Shown in pieces: positions 23,196 through 32,879 of a stretch of DNA of 64,000 nt. The DNA comes from Actinobacillus lignieresii (lineage in GTDB: Bacteria; Pseudomonadota; Gammaproteobacteria; Enterobacterales; Pasteurellaceae). Under the pieces are notes generated by a model. That model worked only from the letters and a program-made list of their open reading frames with translations. It did not search any database and was not told where the DNA came from. The translations under genes and the position numbers were made by a program. Where the stretch lies: NCBI RefSeq assembly GCF_900444945.1, contig NZ_UFRM01000001.1, positions 1,951,501 through 2,015,500 of the forward strand, in the 5' to 3' direction. The stretch's first letter is position 1. Each line of letters begins with the position of its first letter.

Positions 23196-23307
23196 AAAAT
23201 AATAACTATTCTTATTAAGAAAGAAATTTGCAAAAAATTTCCAAAAATCGACCGCTTACAGGCTATAATAACCAGTATTTTTGAACGAATTTTTTAGGAA
23301 TCGCAAA

Positions 23308-24222
23308 ATGACAACAAAATTTAATGTAAAAACATTCCAAGGTATGATTTTAGCCCTACAAGATTATTGGGCAAACGTAGGTTGCACCATTGTTCAGCCG
23401 TTTGATATGGAAGTGGGTGCCGGTACTTCTCACCCGATGACCGCACTTCGTGCTTTAGGTCCTGAGCCAATGGCATTCGCTTACGTTCAACCTTCACGCC
23501 GCCCGACGGACGGTCGTTACGGCGAAAACCCAAACCGTTTACAACACTATTACCAATTCCAAGTGGTCATCAAACCGTCTCCGGATAACATTCAAGAACT
23601 CTATTTAGGCTCACTTAAAATGTTAGGCTTCGACCCAACGCAACACGATATTCGTTTTGTGGAAGACAACTGGGAAAACCCGACTTTAGGTGCGTGGGGC
23701 TTAGGCTGGGAAGTTTGGTTAAACGGTATGGAAGTAACCCAATTCACTTACTTCCAACAAGTTGGCGGTTTAGAGTGTAAACCGGTTACCGGCGAAGTTA
23801 CTTACGGTTTAGAGCGTTTAGCGATGTATATTCAAGGCGTGGATAGCGTGTACGATCTCGTATGGTCAGACGGCCCACTCGGTAAAACCACCTATGGCGA
23901 TGTGTTCCACCAAAACGAAGTAGAGCAATCAACCTACAACTTTGAATACGCAGACGTAGATTTCTTATTCAAAGCGTTCGAACAATACGAAAAAGAAGCG
24001 ACTGAATTATTAGCTCTCGAAAAACCGTTACCATTACCGGCTTACGAACGTATTTTAAAAGCGGCACACAGCTTCAATATGCTAGACGCACGTAAAGCGA
24101 TTTCCGTAACCGAACGCCAACGTTATATCTTACGCATCCGTACCTTAACTAAAGGTGTAGCAGAAGCGTATTATGCAAGCCGTGAAGCGTTGGGTTTTCC
24201 GGGGTGTAATAAGCAGGTTTAA
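23308..24222 (+). CDS. glyQ: Glycyl-tRNA synthetase alpha subunit
   Basis: A 304-residue catalytic subunit of the alpha2-beta2 bacterial GlyRS ([40 protein letters not shown]). I start at ATG 23308 preceded by TAGGAA; an in-frame TTG at 23281 would add nine unconserved residues. It is normally followed directly by glyS, but here a 1.07-kb insert of repeats and a nuclease gene separates them. Confidence 0.97.
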   Translation: MTTKFNVKTFQGMILALQDYWANVGCTIVQPFDMEVGAGTSHPMTALRALGPEPMAFAYVQPSRRPTDGRYGENPNRLQHYYQFQVVIKPSPDNIQELYLGSLKMLGFDPTQHDIRFVEDNWENPTLGAWGLGWEVWLNGMEVTQFTYFQQVGGLECKPVTGEVTYGLERLAMYIQGVDSVYDLVWSDGPLGKTTYGDVFHQNEVEQSTYNFEYADVDFLFKAFEQYEKEATELLALEKPLPLPAYERILKAAHSFNMLDARKAISVTERQRYILRIRTLTKGVAEAYYASREALGFPGCNKQV

Positions 24223-24332
24223 ATCTCCTCCTACCTCCTCTTTACTAAAGAAGGGGAATGTTGTGAAGAATAGAGATCTTACATTTAAGATGAGTTGTTC
24301 CCCTCTTTTGTAAAGAGGGGTTAGGGGAGATT
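24221..24332. repeat. Palindromic repeat pair R1/R2 upstream of the DUF559 gene
   Basis: R1 (24221-24257) and R2 (24298-24332) are inverted copies of one unit. The unit runs AATCTCCCCTAACCCC, then CTCTTTACTAAAGAG, then GGG, and is itself a hairpin (CCCCTCTTT/AAAGAGGGG). R2 supplies GGGGAGATT as the ribosome-binding site of the nuclease gene beginning at 24337. Confidence 0.85.
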
Positions 24333-24336
24333 AAAA

Positions 24337-24708
24337 ATGCAACCCTACTCAAAATCTCTAAAAGAACTTTCACAAAAATTGCGTTCTGATCAAACGGACG
24401 CAGAGAGGAAACTATGGCAACGGATAAACCGAGATCAGCTTTTGGACTTTCGCTTTAATCGGCAAAAGCCGTTGCTAAATTATATTGTGGATTTTTACTG
24501 CCCGAAAGCGAAGTTGATTATTGAGCTAGACGGCAGTCAGCATTATGAACCCGATTATCAGGAAAAAGACCGTTTGCGTGATGAGGAGTTAAATTCACTT
24601 GGTTTTACCGTAATGCGGTTTAGTAATGACGAAGTATATTTTGAAATTGAATCGGTGGTGGAGCAGATTTATTTGTTTTTGGAGAATGTTAGGGCAAATC
24701 TCCCTTAA
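24337..24708 (+). CDS. DUF559 (PF04480) Vsr-like endonuclease domain protein
   Basis: A 123-residue protein of the DUF559 family, related to the very-short-patch-repair and PD-(D/E)xK nuclease fold. Visible core: FRFNRQKPLLNYIVDFYCP (catalytic Asp) then KLIIELDGSQHYE (second acidic residue and His). The ribosome-binding site comes from repeat R2 and its last codons plus stop (ANLP*) lie inside repeat R3, so gene and repeats form one compact unit. Family members are common solitary genes in Pasteurellaceae, with no proven function known to me. Confidence 0.85.
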   Translation: MQPYSKSLKELSQKLRSDQTDAERKLWQRINRDQLLDFRFNRQKPLLNYIVDFYCPKAKLIIELDGSQHYEPDYQEKDRLRDEELNSLGFTVMRFSNDEVYFEIESVVEQIYLFLENVRANLP

Positions 24709-24929
24709 CCCCTCTTTACTAAAGAAGGGGATCAGATCTCCAAGAATTTAGAGACTTGTGTTCTTAATCGATGATTGGAAATTTGAAATATAAGCGGTGG
24801 GGATTTGTAGATTTTTTGCAAATTTGAGGTAGTACAAATCTCCCCTAGCCCCTCTTTACTAAAGAGGGGGATCGGATCTCCAAGAATTTTGAGATTTATG
24901 TTCTTCATCAACAATAGAAATTTTAAAAT
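24696..24929. repeat. Two tandem copies (R3, R4) of an extended palindromic repeat
   Basis: R3 (24696-24790) and R4 (24836-24929) are direct copies with a 140-bp period. Each starts with the AAATCTCCC..CCCCTCTTTACTAAAG hairpin, then GGATCxGATCTCCAAGAATTT, then a diverging tail with TTCTTxATC. Drift between copies indicates an old duplication. Confidence 0.8.
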
Positions 24930-24970
24930 GCGGATTAGTCCATAAAACTTAATTTCTGCACAAACCCAGT

Positions 24971-25005
24971 CCCCCTCTTTGGCAAAGAGGGGTTAGGGGA
25001 GATTT
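24971..25005. repeat. Inverted palindromic repeat unit R5
   Basis: CCCCCTCTTTGGCAAAGAGG followed by GGTTAGGGGAGATTT is an inverse-orientation copy of the R1-R4 unit and bounds the repeat cluster on the glyS side. Confidence 0.8.
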
Positions 25006-25021
25006 GGCAGAGGTGAAATAG

Positions 25022-25141
25022 CTGGTATTAGCCGATCGCAAACAAATTTTTAGTGCGAAATATCTGCCTTATTTGCCGACTGAGTTGGAATTGAAAGAAC
25101 AGGTGGAAAGGGCGAGAGAACGATTAACTTTTGTATCCTAG
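25022..25141 (+). pseudogene. C-terminal remnant resembling DUF1016/YhcG PDDEXK nucleases
   Basis: The frame at 25022-25141 reads LVLADRKQIFSAKYLPYLPT followed by ELELKEQVERARERLTFVS and a stop. This resembles the conserved end of DUF1016 (YhcG-type) nuclease-like proteins (...SKYQLYLPTEEEL...). It has a stop codon directly before it and no start or ribosome-binding site, so it is a decayed 3' fragment. Family assignment is from memory of the motif and is moderate. Confidence 0.5.
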
Positions 25142-25237
25142 CACTTACGTACTAGGTTAAGAATAATGTTGTCGCTCTGCGACAAATTAGGTTGCGGAGC
25201 AACCACACAATACCTAACCTTACACGTTAGTGTGAGG
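25137..25237. repeat. About 101-bp composite palindrome with two nested mini-hairpins
   Basis: The arms 25137-25161 (CCTAGCACTTACGTACTAGG...) and 25213-25237 are inverted copies matching at 18 of 25 positions. Between them sit two perfect small hairpins, TTGTCGC-tct-GCGACAA (25169-25185) and GGTTGC-gga-GCAACC (25190-25204). The layout resembles a miniature non-autonomous element. Confidence 0.75.
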
Positions 25238-25289
25238 AATTTGACAGAATTCAAAAAACGAACTTATATAAAATTTTAAGAGATAAACA

Positions 25290-27359
25290 ATGACAACACA
25301 AAACTTCCTCGCCGAGATCGGCACTGAAGAGTTGCCACCGAAGGCACTCAAAAAATTAGCGACCGTATTTGCGGAGAATGTAGAAAACGAGTTAAACCAA
25401 GCGGGTTTATCATTCGAGAAAGTGGAATGGTTTGCTGCACCACGCCGTTTGGCGGTGAAGGTGTTGGGTTTGGCGACGGCTCAACCAAGCAAAGAAATTG
25501 AGAAACGTGGTCCTGCGGTATCGGCAGCGTTTGATGCAGACGGCAATCCGACCAAAGCGGCAGAAGGCTGGGCGAGAGGCTGTGGTATTTCTGTTGATCA
25601 GGCAGGGCGTCTGGCTACTGATAAAGGCGAATGGTTAGTTCACCGTGCGGTGATTGAAGGTCAGCCGACTAAAAATTTATTGGTGGACATTATTTCTCGT
25701 TCTTTAGCGAATTTACCAATTCCAAAAATGATGCGTTGGGGCGATAAAACCGAGCAATTCGTGCGCCCTGTGCATACGGTTACCTTATTCTTTGGTGGTG
25801 AGCTAATCGAAGGCGAAATTTTAGGTGTGAAAATCGCAAATGTTGTGCGTGGACACCGTTTCTTAGGCGAGCGTGAATTTACCATTTCGCACGCAGATGA
25901 ATACCTTACGGCATTACGTGAAAAAGGTATGGTGGTTGCCGACTTCAACGAGCGTAAAGCGTTGATTCTTGCAAAATCGCAAGAAAAAGCGACCGCTTTA
26001 GGTGGCGTGGCAGACATCGAAGAAGACTTATTAGATGAAGTAACTTCATTGGTTGAGTTTCCGAATGTATTAACCGCAAAATTTGAAGAGCGTTTCCTTG
26101 CTGTGCCTGCGGAAGCCTTGGTTTACACCATGAAAGGCGACCAAAAATACTTCCCGATCTATGATAAAGATGGCAAATTATTACCGCACTTTATCTTTGT
26201 TTCAAACATCAACCCAGAAGATCCAACTGCGATTATCGAAGGTAATGAAAAAGTGGTTCGTCCACGTTTAACCGATGCGGAATTTTTCTTCAAAACCGAC
26301 TTAAAACAGCGTTTGGAAGACCGCTTGCCACGCCTTGAAACCGTGTTGTTCCAACAACAATTAGGGACACTGCGTGACAAAACCGCTCGTATTGAAGCCT
26401 TAGCGGGCGAAATTGCCGCTCAAATCGGTGCGGACAAAGTGAAAGCGGAACGTGCGGGCTTACTTTCTAAATGCGACTTAATGACCAATATGGTGTTTGA
26501 GTTTACCGACACGCAAGGCGTAATGGGTATGCACTATGCTCGTCACGACGGCGAAGACGAAGAAGTGGCGGTGGCATTGAACGAGCAATATATGCCACGT
26601 TTTGCCGGCGATGAATTGCCGAAATCATTAGTCGCTTGCTCAGTAGCATTAGCGGACAAATTCGACACGCTCACGGGGATTTTCGGTATCAGTCAAGCAC
26701 CAAAAGGTAGTGCCGATCCATTTGCATTACGTCGTGCGGCATTAGGCTCGCTCCGTATTATCGTGGAGAAAAATTTACCGCTTGATTTAGAAGATTTGGT
26801 GCGTAAATCAGCGGCATTGTTTGGCGATAAATTAACAAACGCAAATGTAGTTGAAGATGTAGTGGACTTTATGCTCGGTCGTTTCCGTGCGTGGTATCAA
26901 GACGAAGGTATTGCGGTGGACGTTATCCAAGCGGTATTAGCTCGCCGTCCAACTCGCCCAGCGGACTTTGATGCTCGTGTGCGTGCGGTATCGCACTTCC
27001 GTACCTTAGATTCAGCGGAAGCATTAGCAGCGGCGAACAAACGCGTAAGCAATATTTTAGCGAAAGTGGAAGGTGAAATTTCAACAGAAATCGACCGCAC
27101 TTTATTAGTAGAAGCGGAAGAAAAAGCGCTTGCAGAACAAGTAATTAGCTTACAAACGGAATTAGCTCCGGCATTTGCAAACGGCGAATATCAAACCGCA
27201 CTTGATCGCTTAGCGAGTTTACGTGAAACGGTGGATAACTTCTTTGAAAAAGTGATGGTAAACGCAGAAGATGCAAATCTTCGCCGTAACCGTCAGGCAA
27301 TTCTAAATAATTTACGTAACTTGTTCTTGCAAGTAGCGGATATTTCCGTTTTACAATAG
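25290..27359 (+). CDS. glyS: Glycyl-tRNA synthetase beta subunit
   Basis: A 689-residue beta subunit ([20 protein letters not shown]...) containing the HD-like domain and the C-terminal anticodon/DALR-like region. It pairs with GlyQ to charge tRNA-Gly. Because of the inserted element the start lies 1,067 bp after glyQ, so co-transcription must cross several hairpins or the gene needs its own promoter. Confidence 0.97.
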   Translation: MTTQNFLAEIGTEELPPKALKKLATVFAENVENELNQAGLSFEKVEWFAAPRRLAVKVLGLATAQPSKEIEKRGPAVSAAFDADGNPTKAAEGWARGCGISVDQAGRLATDKGEWLVHRAVIEGQPTKNLLVDIISRSLANLPIPKMMRWGDKTEQFVRPVHTVTLFFGGELIEGEILGVKIANVVRGHRFLGEREFTISHADEYLTALREKGMVVADFNERKALILAKSQEKATALGGVADIEEDLLDEVTSLVEFPNVLTAKFEERFLAVPAEALVYTMKGDQKYFPIYDKDGKLLPHFIFVSNINPEDPTAIIEGNEKVVRPRLTDAEFFFKTDLKQRLEDRLPRLETVLFQQQLGTLRDKTARIEALAGEIAAQIGADKVKAERAGLLSKCDLMTNMVFEFTDTQGVMGMHYARHDGEDEEVAVALNEQYMPRFAGDELPKSLVACSVALADKFDTLTGIFGISQAPKGSADPFALRRAALGSLRIIVEKNLPLDLEDLVRKSAALFGDKLTNANVVEDVVDFMLGRFRAWYQDEGIAVDVIQAVLARRPTRPADFDARVRAVSHFRTLDSAEALAAANKRVSNILAKVEGEISTEIDRTLLVEAEEKALAEQVISLQTELAPAFANGEYQTALDRLASLRETVDNFFEKVMVNAEDANLRRNRQAILNNLRNLFLQVADISVLQ

Positions 27360-27369
27360 TTAGTTTGAA

Positions 27370-27399
27370 TTAGACCGCTTAAACAAGCGGTCTAATTTT
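27370..27399 (+). terminator. glyS terminator built from paired uptake words
   Basis: TTAGACCGCTT/AAGCGGTCTAA forms an 11-bp stem with an AAAC loop followed by TTTTA. ACAAGCGGTC (27384-27393) is a perfect Apl-type uptake word. Confidence 0.85.
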
Positions 27400-27474
27400 A
27401 GGTTTAATTTGCAAATATATCGTTACGATTCGATACTAAAGTTCTCGCAAACACAGCAATCATAAGGAAACAAT

Positions 27475-27765
27475 ATGTCAGTAAAAACCGAAGTTTTATT
27501 CAGCAATCATTGGAATGTCCGCGTAAGTGATCCGGGCGAAGAAGGTAACGTGAATCACTTCTTTGAAACGGTACTTATTACCTTGGAAGCAAAAATTAAC
27601 GGTGCGCAAGTAGAATATGAATTTACCCGCAAAGTAGAAGAAAATATCAAAATTCAGCGTAGCTTCACCGATGTAAGCGAACTTTTTGAATTTTTAGGCG
27701 ATTATCTAAGTCCGGTGGCGTTAGGTAATGTCGGCGTACGTATCGGTCAGCTTAATTTGGCGTAA
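27475..27765 (+). CDS. Conserved hypothetical protein, 96 residues
   Basis: I do not recognise this protein. It has no signal peptide, membrane segment or metal motif; it alternates short beta-prone stretches (TEVLFSNHWNVRVSD, EVLITLEAKINGAQVEYEF) with acidic residues. An AAGGAA box lies 8 bp before the ATG, and it sits alone between the glyS terminator and xerC. Codon use looks like its neighbours, so it is probably a real gene of the core genome. Confidence 0.65.
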   Translation: MSVKTEVLFSNHWNVRVSDPGEEGNVNHFFETVLITLEAKINGAQVEYEFTRKVEENIKIQRSFTDVSELFEFLGDYLSPVALGNVGVRIGQLNLA

Positions 27766-27855
27766 TTGAATCAAGCGGTTGTTTTTGCAAAAAATTTTGC
27801 AAATTTGACCGCTTGTTTTCCTTTCTCGTTTACTTCCTTTAAACGTGTCATCGTT

Positions 27856-28776
27856 ATGATTAATTCACAAAATACGCTCTATCTGCAAACTAAGCCCTAT
27901 TGGGATTACTTACGTATCGAAAAACAAGCCAGCCAACATACATTGAGTAATTATCAGCGTCAGCTTTTAGCGGTAAGCGATATGCTTAGTCAAGCCGGTA
28001 TTAGCACATGGCAAGAGGTGAATAGTGCGACGGTGCGTTGGATTATCGCGCAAAGTAATAAGCAGGGCTTAGGGGCAAAGAGTATCGCTTTACGTTTGGT
28101 TGCGTTACGCCAATGGTTTAGTTATTTGATTCGACAAGAAAAGATGTTGGTTAATCCGGCGGTTGGCATTAAAGCACCGAAAGCAAGCAAGCGTTTACCG
28201 AAGAATATTGATGCGGAACAAGTCGGGCAACTATTAACCAGCGATAGCCATGAGCCGAGTGACTTGCGTGATCTGGCTATGATGGAATTGATGTACAGCT
28301 CCGGCTTGCGTCTATCCGAGTTGCAAGGGCTTGATTTGGGCGATATGGATTTAGCCGGACGAGAAGTGCGTTTATTGGGTAAAGGGAATAAAGAACGTAT
28401 CGTGCCGATTGGTTCGAAAGCCCTTGAAGCGTTAAATCGTTGGTTGGCGGTAAGAAATCAATTTAAACCGCAGGAAAATGCGGTATTTTTGAATAGGCGC
28501 GGCGGTAGATTGTCACACCGTTCAATTCAGCTTGTTATGCAAAAATGGGGCGAGAAACAGGGCTTGGAAAGCCATTTGCATCCGCATAAATTGCGCCATT
28601 CGTTTGCCACTCATATGTTGGAAGCCAGCGGCGATTTACGTGCGGTACAAGAATTACTCGGACATAGCAATCTTGCCACTACCCAAATTTATACACATTT
28701 GGATTTTCAACATCTTGCCAAAATTTATGGTGCGGCTCACCCGAGAGCTAAACGCAAAAAGCAAGACGACGATTAA
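27856..28776 (+). CDS. xerC: Tyrosine recombinase XerC
   Basis: A 306-residue site-specific recombinase that with XerD resolves chromosome dimers at dif. It shows the N-terminal SAM-like DNA-binding domain and the catalytic set: Arg in [21 protein letters not shown] (H-x-x-R), the downstream [14 protein letters not shown] (His and nucleophile Tyr). I start at ATG 27856 ([11 protein letters not shown]); earlier in-frame codons run through an AT-rich uptake-word hairpin and are unlikely to be translated. Confidence 0.92.
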   Translation: MINSQNTLYLQTKPYWDYLRIEKQASQHTLSNYQRQLLAVSDMLSQAGISTWQEVNSATVRWIIAQSNKQGLGAKSIALRLVALRQWFSYLIRQEKMLVNPAVGIKAPKASKRLPKNIDAEQVGQLLTSDSHEPSDLRDLAMMELMYSSGLRLSELQGLDLGDMDLAGREVRLLGKGNKERIVPIGSKALEALNRWLAVRNQFKPQENAVFLNRRGGRLSHRSIQLVMQKWGEKQGLESHLHPHKLRHSFATHMLEASGDLRAVQELLGHSNLATTQIYTHLDFQHLAKIYGAAHPRAKRKKQDDD

Positions 28777-28779
28777 AGG

Positions 28780-29169
28780 CTAAGCATTTGAACGGCTATC
28801 TCTTGTTTCCGGCGGAATAGTAGTGATTTTGCAGAAAAAGTACCAATATTGGCAAATAATCACGGCAATTAAAGTTAATTTGCCCCAAATATTCGGTAAT
28901 GCGAAAAAGGAAACAAGGCAAAACGGGGCGGAAATTAACAAAATCGTGACTTTTTGCTTCATAGTCATCGCACGTTTTTCATCATATTCCTTCAAATATT
29001 TTTGATAAATTTTAGTGCGCATAAACCATTGTTGTAAGCGAGGCGAACTTTTGCCGAAGCAAAACAACGCAAGCAATAAAAACGGCGTAGTCGGTAAGCC
29101 CGGCAGAATTGCGCCTAAAATGCCAAGCCCGATACATAAGAATCCTGTGATAATGTAGAAAAGTTTCAT
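28780..29169 (-). CDS. ybaN: DUF454 inner-membrane protein YbaN
   Basis: A 129-residue protein with three hydrophobic segments and the family signature GLGILGAILPGLPTTPFLLLA near the N-terminus. The family (PF04304) is widespread in proteobacteria, with no firm function known to me. It converges on xerC, with stops only 3 bp apart. Confidence 0.85.
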   Translation of the reverse strand: MKLFYIITGFLCIGLGILGAILPGLPTTPFLLLALFCFGKSSPRLQQWFMRTKIYQKYLKEYDEKRAMTMKQKVTILLISAPFCLVSFFALPNIWGKLTLIAVIICQYWYFFCKITTIPPETRDSRSNA

Positions 29170-29232
29170 GCTAATTACAGTTGATAATTAATCTCAATTA
29201 GAGATATTAGACGGATTCTGCCTATTTTTCAA

Positions 29233-30024
29233 CTAATTCCATTGAATATTCAGCGGCTTTATCCCGATTTTTTTAGTCGTGAGGCATTCTTGTAACTGTT
29301 GCACTTGTTGGCAGATCTTTTCGGTCACGGCTTCGGCTTGCAGCATTTTTTCTTGAGTAACCTCCGCCGGATGTTGATTAAATAAAATCGCATCCAGTAA
29401 ACGTTCCGCATACATCCCTTCGTGGTAGTAATGTAAAACACCGGCATCGTTAAATGCGGTTGCGACCATACTGATTTTAGTCGTGGCAATGCCCAAAGCT
29501 CCGTCTTCACCACCTAATTCTCGAAACAGCTGATGTTGCGGAAAGCCGCCGCAAGCCAGAAAGAATGCACGGCGAAACACGGTATTCCCGCCGCATGTCA
29601 TTCGCATATGTTGCCAAGCGTATTCAAAGTTAGCGTGAGCGGTATAACGTTCGGGGAATTCTATCGGTTTAAGTGCCAATCGGACGACGGCGGCTTCCGG
29701 TCGAAAAGTAAAAATCCCTTCGGCAATTTGCAAGGCATGATCTTCGTAGGCATCATCCGCATCTAAAAACGCGATAAAGTCGGCTTCGCTTTGTAATGCG
29801 CCCCAATTTCTAGCTTTAGCGACACCGCCGTTTTTCGGCATTGATTCGACACGAATTTTATGCGGTACTTGCGCTTGCAGATGTTGAGCTAATGCGAGTG
29901 TATTATCGGTTGAGGCATCGTCAATTAGCCATAACGTACCTAATTCCGGTTGGTTTAACGCACTCTGTACCGCACGCATTAACGTCTGTTCGGCGTTATA
30001 GCAAGGAATAATCACATCTATCAT
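29233..30024 (-). CDS. Family 2 glycosyltransferase
   Basis: A 263-residue GT-A fold enzyme: [19 protein letters not shown] for nucleotide binding, [12 protein letters not shown], and the metal-binding FLDADDA (DxD). It probably adds a sugar to a surface polysaccharide or lipooligosaccharide; donor and acceptor are unknown. Its start overlaps the lpxH stop by 4 bases, so it is coupled to a lipid A gene, which supports an envelope role. Confidence 0.82.
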   Translation of the reverse strand: MIDVIIPCYNAEQTLMRAVQSALNQPELGTLWLIDDASTDNTLALAQHLQAQVPHKIRVESMPKNGGVAKARNWGALQSEADFIAFLDADDAYEDHALQIAEGIFTFRPEAAVVRLALKPIEFPERYTAHANFEYAWQHMRMTCGGNTVFRRAFFLACGGFPQHQLFRELGGEDGALGIATTKISMVATAFNDAGVLHYYHEGMYAERLLDAILFNQHPAEVTQEKMLQAEAVTEKICQQVQQLQECLTTKKIGIKPLNIQWN

Positions 30025-30719
30025 ATAAACTCAAATCCCTGTTCATCAAATTTTAAAACGGAAGCGTAATCCGCTTTCCAGTCACCGAGGACGATGCGGG
30101 TAAATTCCACCTCAGAATGCACCGCTTGGCGGTGGGTATGGCCATGAATCAGATAAGTTGCGCCAAAGCGTTTTACCGTTTCGGCGGTAAATGCCGGATT
30201 CACATCCATAATATCGGCGGATTTAGATTGTTTATCTTGTTTACTCTTCGCACGAATTTTTTGCGCGATACGAATTCGCAGAGAGAGCGGTAAACGTAAA
30301 AAGAGCCATTGCAGCCATTTCTGATGCACTTTACGGCGGAATTGTTGGTATTTCACATCATCAATACAAAGCGTATCACCGTGGCAAATCAGCGTTTTGT
30401 GACCGTATAAATCTAACAGATGATAATCGGGCAGAATTTCAATACCGGTTTCTTGCGCGAAGCGTTTGCCTAATAAGAAATCACGGTTTCCGCAAATAAA
30501 ATAGCATTTTACACCGCTTGTAGTGAGGGTTTTTAGGGCGGTTTTCACTTGGTCGATAAGAGCGGATTGTTCGTCATCGCCAATCCAGAAATCAAAGAAA
30601 TCGCCTAAGATATACACACTTTCCGCAAGCGGTGCTTTTTGTTGCATAAATTGCAAAAAGTGTTCGGTAATCTGAGGTTGTGACTCATTGAGGTGTAGGT
30701 CTGCAATAAAATAAATCAT
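30021..30719 (-). CDS. lpxH: UDP-2,3-diacylglucosamine diphosphatase LpxH
   Basis: A 232-residue metallophosphoesterase that releases UMP to make lipid X in lipid A synthesis. Motifs seen are ADLHL (D-x-H), GDFFD, GNRDF, CHGDT and the GHTH near residue 197. I start at ATG 30719 ([10 protein letters not shown]); the longer frame adds 15 residues with no homology. Confidence 0.93.
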   Translation of the reverse strand: MIYFIADLHLNESQPQITEHFLQFMQQKAPLAESVYILGDFFDFWIGDDEQSALIDQVKTALKTLTTSGVKCYFICGNRDFLLGKRFAQETGIEILPDYHLLDLYGHKTLICHGDTLCIDDVKYQQFRRKVHQKWLQWLFLRLPLSLRIRIAQKIRAKSKQDKQSKSADIMDVNPAFTAETVKRFGATYLIHGHTHRQAVHSEVEFTRIVLGDWKADYASVLKFDEQGFEFI

Positions 30720-30785
30720 TTTGCTCGCAATAAAAAAACGGTTCAATTTGCAAAATTTTAGCAAAATTGAACCGCTTGGAATAGG

Positions 30786-31310
30786 TTATTCGCTACGGAA
30801 GATACCGCGAATAAATTGAATGGAGAGGAAGAAGAGCAGTGCTAATACGCCGTAGAGAATATAACTGAAAATCGGCATTGCGCTGCTTTCGCCTTCGGCT
30901 AACGGTTTGATTGACACAATGTTTCTAAACTCGTTTAAGAAGTTAATACGCCAGCCGTAATATTTAATTTGCACCAGTTGTTTTTCGTTCGCATACGCTT
31001 GGGCTTTAGCTTGAATATCGGCAGAACCGAATTTGAAATAAGGCGGTAAGCCCCAGCCGGTATCTTCGTTACGGTACACCATCACTTTTTTAGTTTCCGG
31101 ATGTTCGGTAAACAAGAAATATACGTCACGTACTTCGCCGTCCGCCGGATTGGATTTACTGATAATACCGTCTTTATCCATACGACGTACTTCCATCCCG
31201 GTTACCGTTGTGGTTTCATAACTTGGCATTGCATAATTGACCGCACCGCCCAACACAATAAAAAATGAGAGTGAGACGAGAATCAGAAAATATTTTAAAA
31301 TCGCTTTCAT
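30786..31310 (-). CDS. DUF1523 family membrane protein
   Basis: A 174-residue protein with one hydrophobic segment at each end (residues about 5-27 and 148-168) and a periplasmic middle domain (TGMEVRRMDKDG, DVYFLFTEHPETKKVMVYRNEDTGWG). It matches the DUF1523 family of unknown function. It lies between the TatD-type nuclease gene and lpxH on the same strand. Confidence 0.75.
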   Translation of the reverse strand: MKAILKYFLILVSLSFFIVLGGAVNYAMPSYETTTVTGMEVRRMDKDGIISKSNPADGEVRDVYFLFTEHPETKKVMVYRNEDTGWGLPPYFKFGSADIQAKAQAYANEKQLVQIKYYGWRINFLNEFRNIVSIKPLAEGESSAMPIFSYILYGVLALLFFLSIQFIRGIFRSE

Positions 31311-31339
31311 TCGAGTTCCTTTATTTAACCTTTACGGCT

Positions 31340-32128
31340 TTAGAGTTTAATCTTGAATAAGTTTTGCACATTTTCAGTGGTAATGCGAGCTAATTCTTCA
31401 GTCGAAACGCCTTTTAGTGCGGCAAGATACTCGCAAGTTTCACGCACATAGGCAGGCTGATTCGGCTTACCACGGTACGGAATCGGCGCAAGATAAGGCG
31501 AATCGGTTTCAACCAATAAACGATCGAGCGGCACTTTACGTACCACATCACGCAATTCTTCCGCATTACGGAACGTGATAATCCCTGAAATCGAGATATA
31601 GAAACCGATATCCAACGCACGTTTTGCCATATCCCAATCTTCGGTAAAGCAGTGTAATACGCCGCCGCAATTTTCTGCCTTGCTCTCAATCAGCATATCC
31701 ATCGTGTCTTGGCGAGCCGATCGGGTGTGGATAATAAGTGGCTTATTCACTTTATTGGCAATTTCAATTTGTTGCGAAAACAACGATTGTTGTAACGCTT
31801 TGGTTTCCGGCGTGTAGTGGTAATCTAAGCCGGTTTCGCCGATAGCCACCACTTTTTCATCTTGTGCGAAGGTAAGTAATTTATCGTAATCAAATGGCTC
31901 TTCTTCTACATTCAGCGGATGAACGCCACAAGAAAGCGAGACATCATTACGATGCGCAGTTAAGGCTTTCATCGCCTCAAAACGCCCAAGCGTGGTACAA
32001 ATCGAAATAAAGTGGTGTACACCACGCGCTTTAGCATTTTCGATTACCTGGTCCACGTTTTTATGGCGAGTTTCGTAATCTAAGGCATCTAAATGACAAT
32101 GTGAGTCGATAATAAATAAGTCTTTCAA
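31340..32128 (-). CDS. ycfH: TatD-family metal-dependent DNase (YcfH)
   Basis: A 262-residue TIM-barrel hydrolase with D-S-H-C-H-L at the N-terminus, the metal glutamate in [10 protein letters not shown], the later LIIHTRSA and HCFTED histidines, and [11 protein letters not shown]. In E. coli the orthologue follows holB directly (mltG-tmk-holB-ycfH). Here 6.1 kb of accessory DNA lies between holB and this gene. Confidence 0.9.
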   Translation of the reverse strand: MKDLFIIDSHCHLDALDYETRHKNVDQVIENAKARGVHHFISICTTLGRFEAMKALTAHRNDVSLSCGVHPLNVEEEPFDYDKLLTFAQDEKVVAIGETGLDYHYTPETKALQQSLFSQQIEIANKVNKPLIIHTRSARQDTMDMLIESKAENCGGVLHCFTEDWDMAKRALDIGFYISISGIITFRNAEELRDVVRKVPLDRLLVETDSPYLAPIPYRGKPNQPAYVRETCEYLAALKGVSTEELARITTENVQNLFKIKL

Positions 32129-32848
32129 TGTTTTTCCTACATATAATATTTGCGAGCTATTATGTAATGATTTGAATATTCAGAGATATATAGAAAAGAG
32201 ATTTATCTCTAAAAGGCAAATGTAGCATAGTAGACATAAAAGTTAGCTTTATTTTTGTTAAACTACTATGTTGCTATAATTCATCTTGTGGTTCTTTTTT
32301 TAATTTACCCTCCTATCTTATTTGTTGTCTTTTCAATATTTAATTCGGGGTATTTCTCCATACATAAAAACATAACTCATATAACGTTTTATACCTGTAT
32401 AGGTACTTCTAACATTATGATGTTTATAAGGAAAATAACTGCTCTCATTCGGTTTCTCTGAACGCTCATTTAAAAATACTTGATCTAATAACGAATACGA
32501 ATTGGCTTTAATTTCCTTCCTATATGAGATTGACATTTTTTTCTTGATCTCATAATGCTTGCGATTAAATGAGATTGACTCATTTACGTGGGGTATTCAT
32601 TAAATCTTTCAGCAAATCATGCCGGCTAGGTAATTGATTGAATAATATGACTTTTTTCCCTTAAGCAATTTATCATTTTTTGTAATAAATGATCCTTTCG
32701 GCTTTTACTATTTAATGATAAGTAGAGGCTGTCAATCAATACTATGACACTAAAATCCTGGTGAAAAAAGGAGGTGTTGATAATTAAGTTTAAATATTTA
32801 TATTCAACACATAATATTAAAGGCGTTGACTATAAGGTTTTAATCTTT
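32129..32848. other. AT-rich intergenic stretch holding only IS debris
   Basis: This 720-bp non-genic stretch between the TatD-type gene and the complete IS is strongly AT-rich. Apart from the transposase fragment at 32333-32536 I see no gene, tRNA or ordered repeat. A small open frame on the plus strand (32255-32461) is hydrophobic and has no credible ribosome-binding site. Confidence 0.6.
32333..32536 (-). pseudogene. Fragment of a transposase related to the neighbouring IS
   Basis: The minus-strand frame reads LNERSEKPNESSYFPYKHHN then VRSTYTGIKRYMSYVFMYGE and IPRIKY. It aligns with FNERSEHNAKRF, KHKRLRSAYWSLKRSINYLF and TYQDYPELHI of the complete IS nearby. The DDE residues and both ends are missing, so it is the decayed remnant of a second, related element in the opposite orientation. 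Confidence 0.6.
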
Positions 32849-32873
32849 GGGATAGTGGACAAAATTGAGTCTA
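32849..32873 (+). repeat. IS left terminal inverted repeat
   Basis: Begins GGGATAGTGGAC; it is identical over 25 bp to the inverted right end at 33891-33915. Confidence 0.93.
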
Positions 32874-32879
32874 CAAAAT

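Noticed and set aside
23118..23307. Possible T-box or glycine riboswitch upstream of glyQ
   Set aside because: No specifier stem, T-box motif or glycine aptamer core is recognisable; the region is short and AT-rich.
24221..25005. CRISPR array
   Set aside because: The repeats are palindromic, alternate in orientation, and are not evenly spaced by short unique spacers; no cas genes are present.
32255..32461. Small hydrophobic plus-strand open frame
   Set aside because: AT-rich composition alone explains the hydrophobic residues; it overlaps the transposase relic and has no ribosome-binding site.
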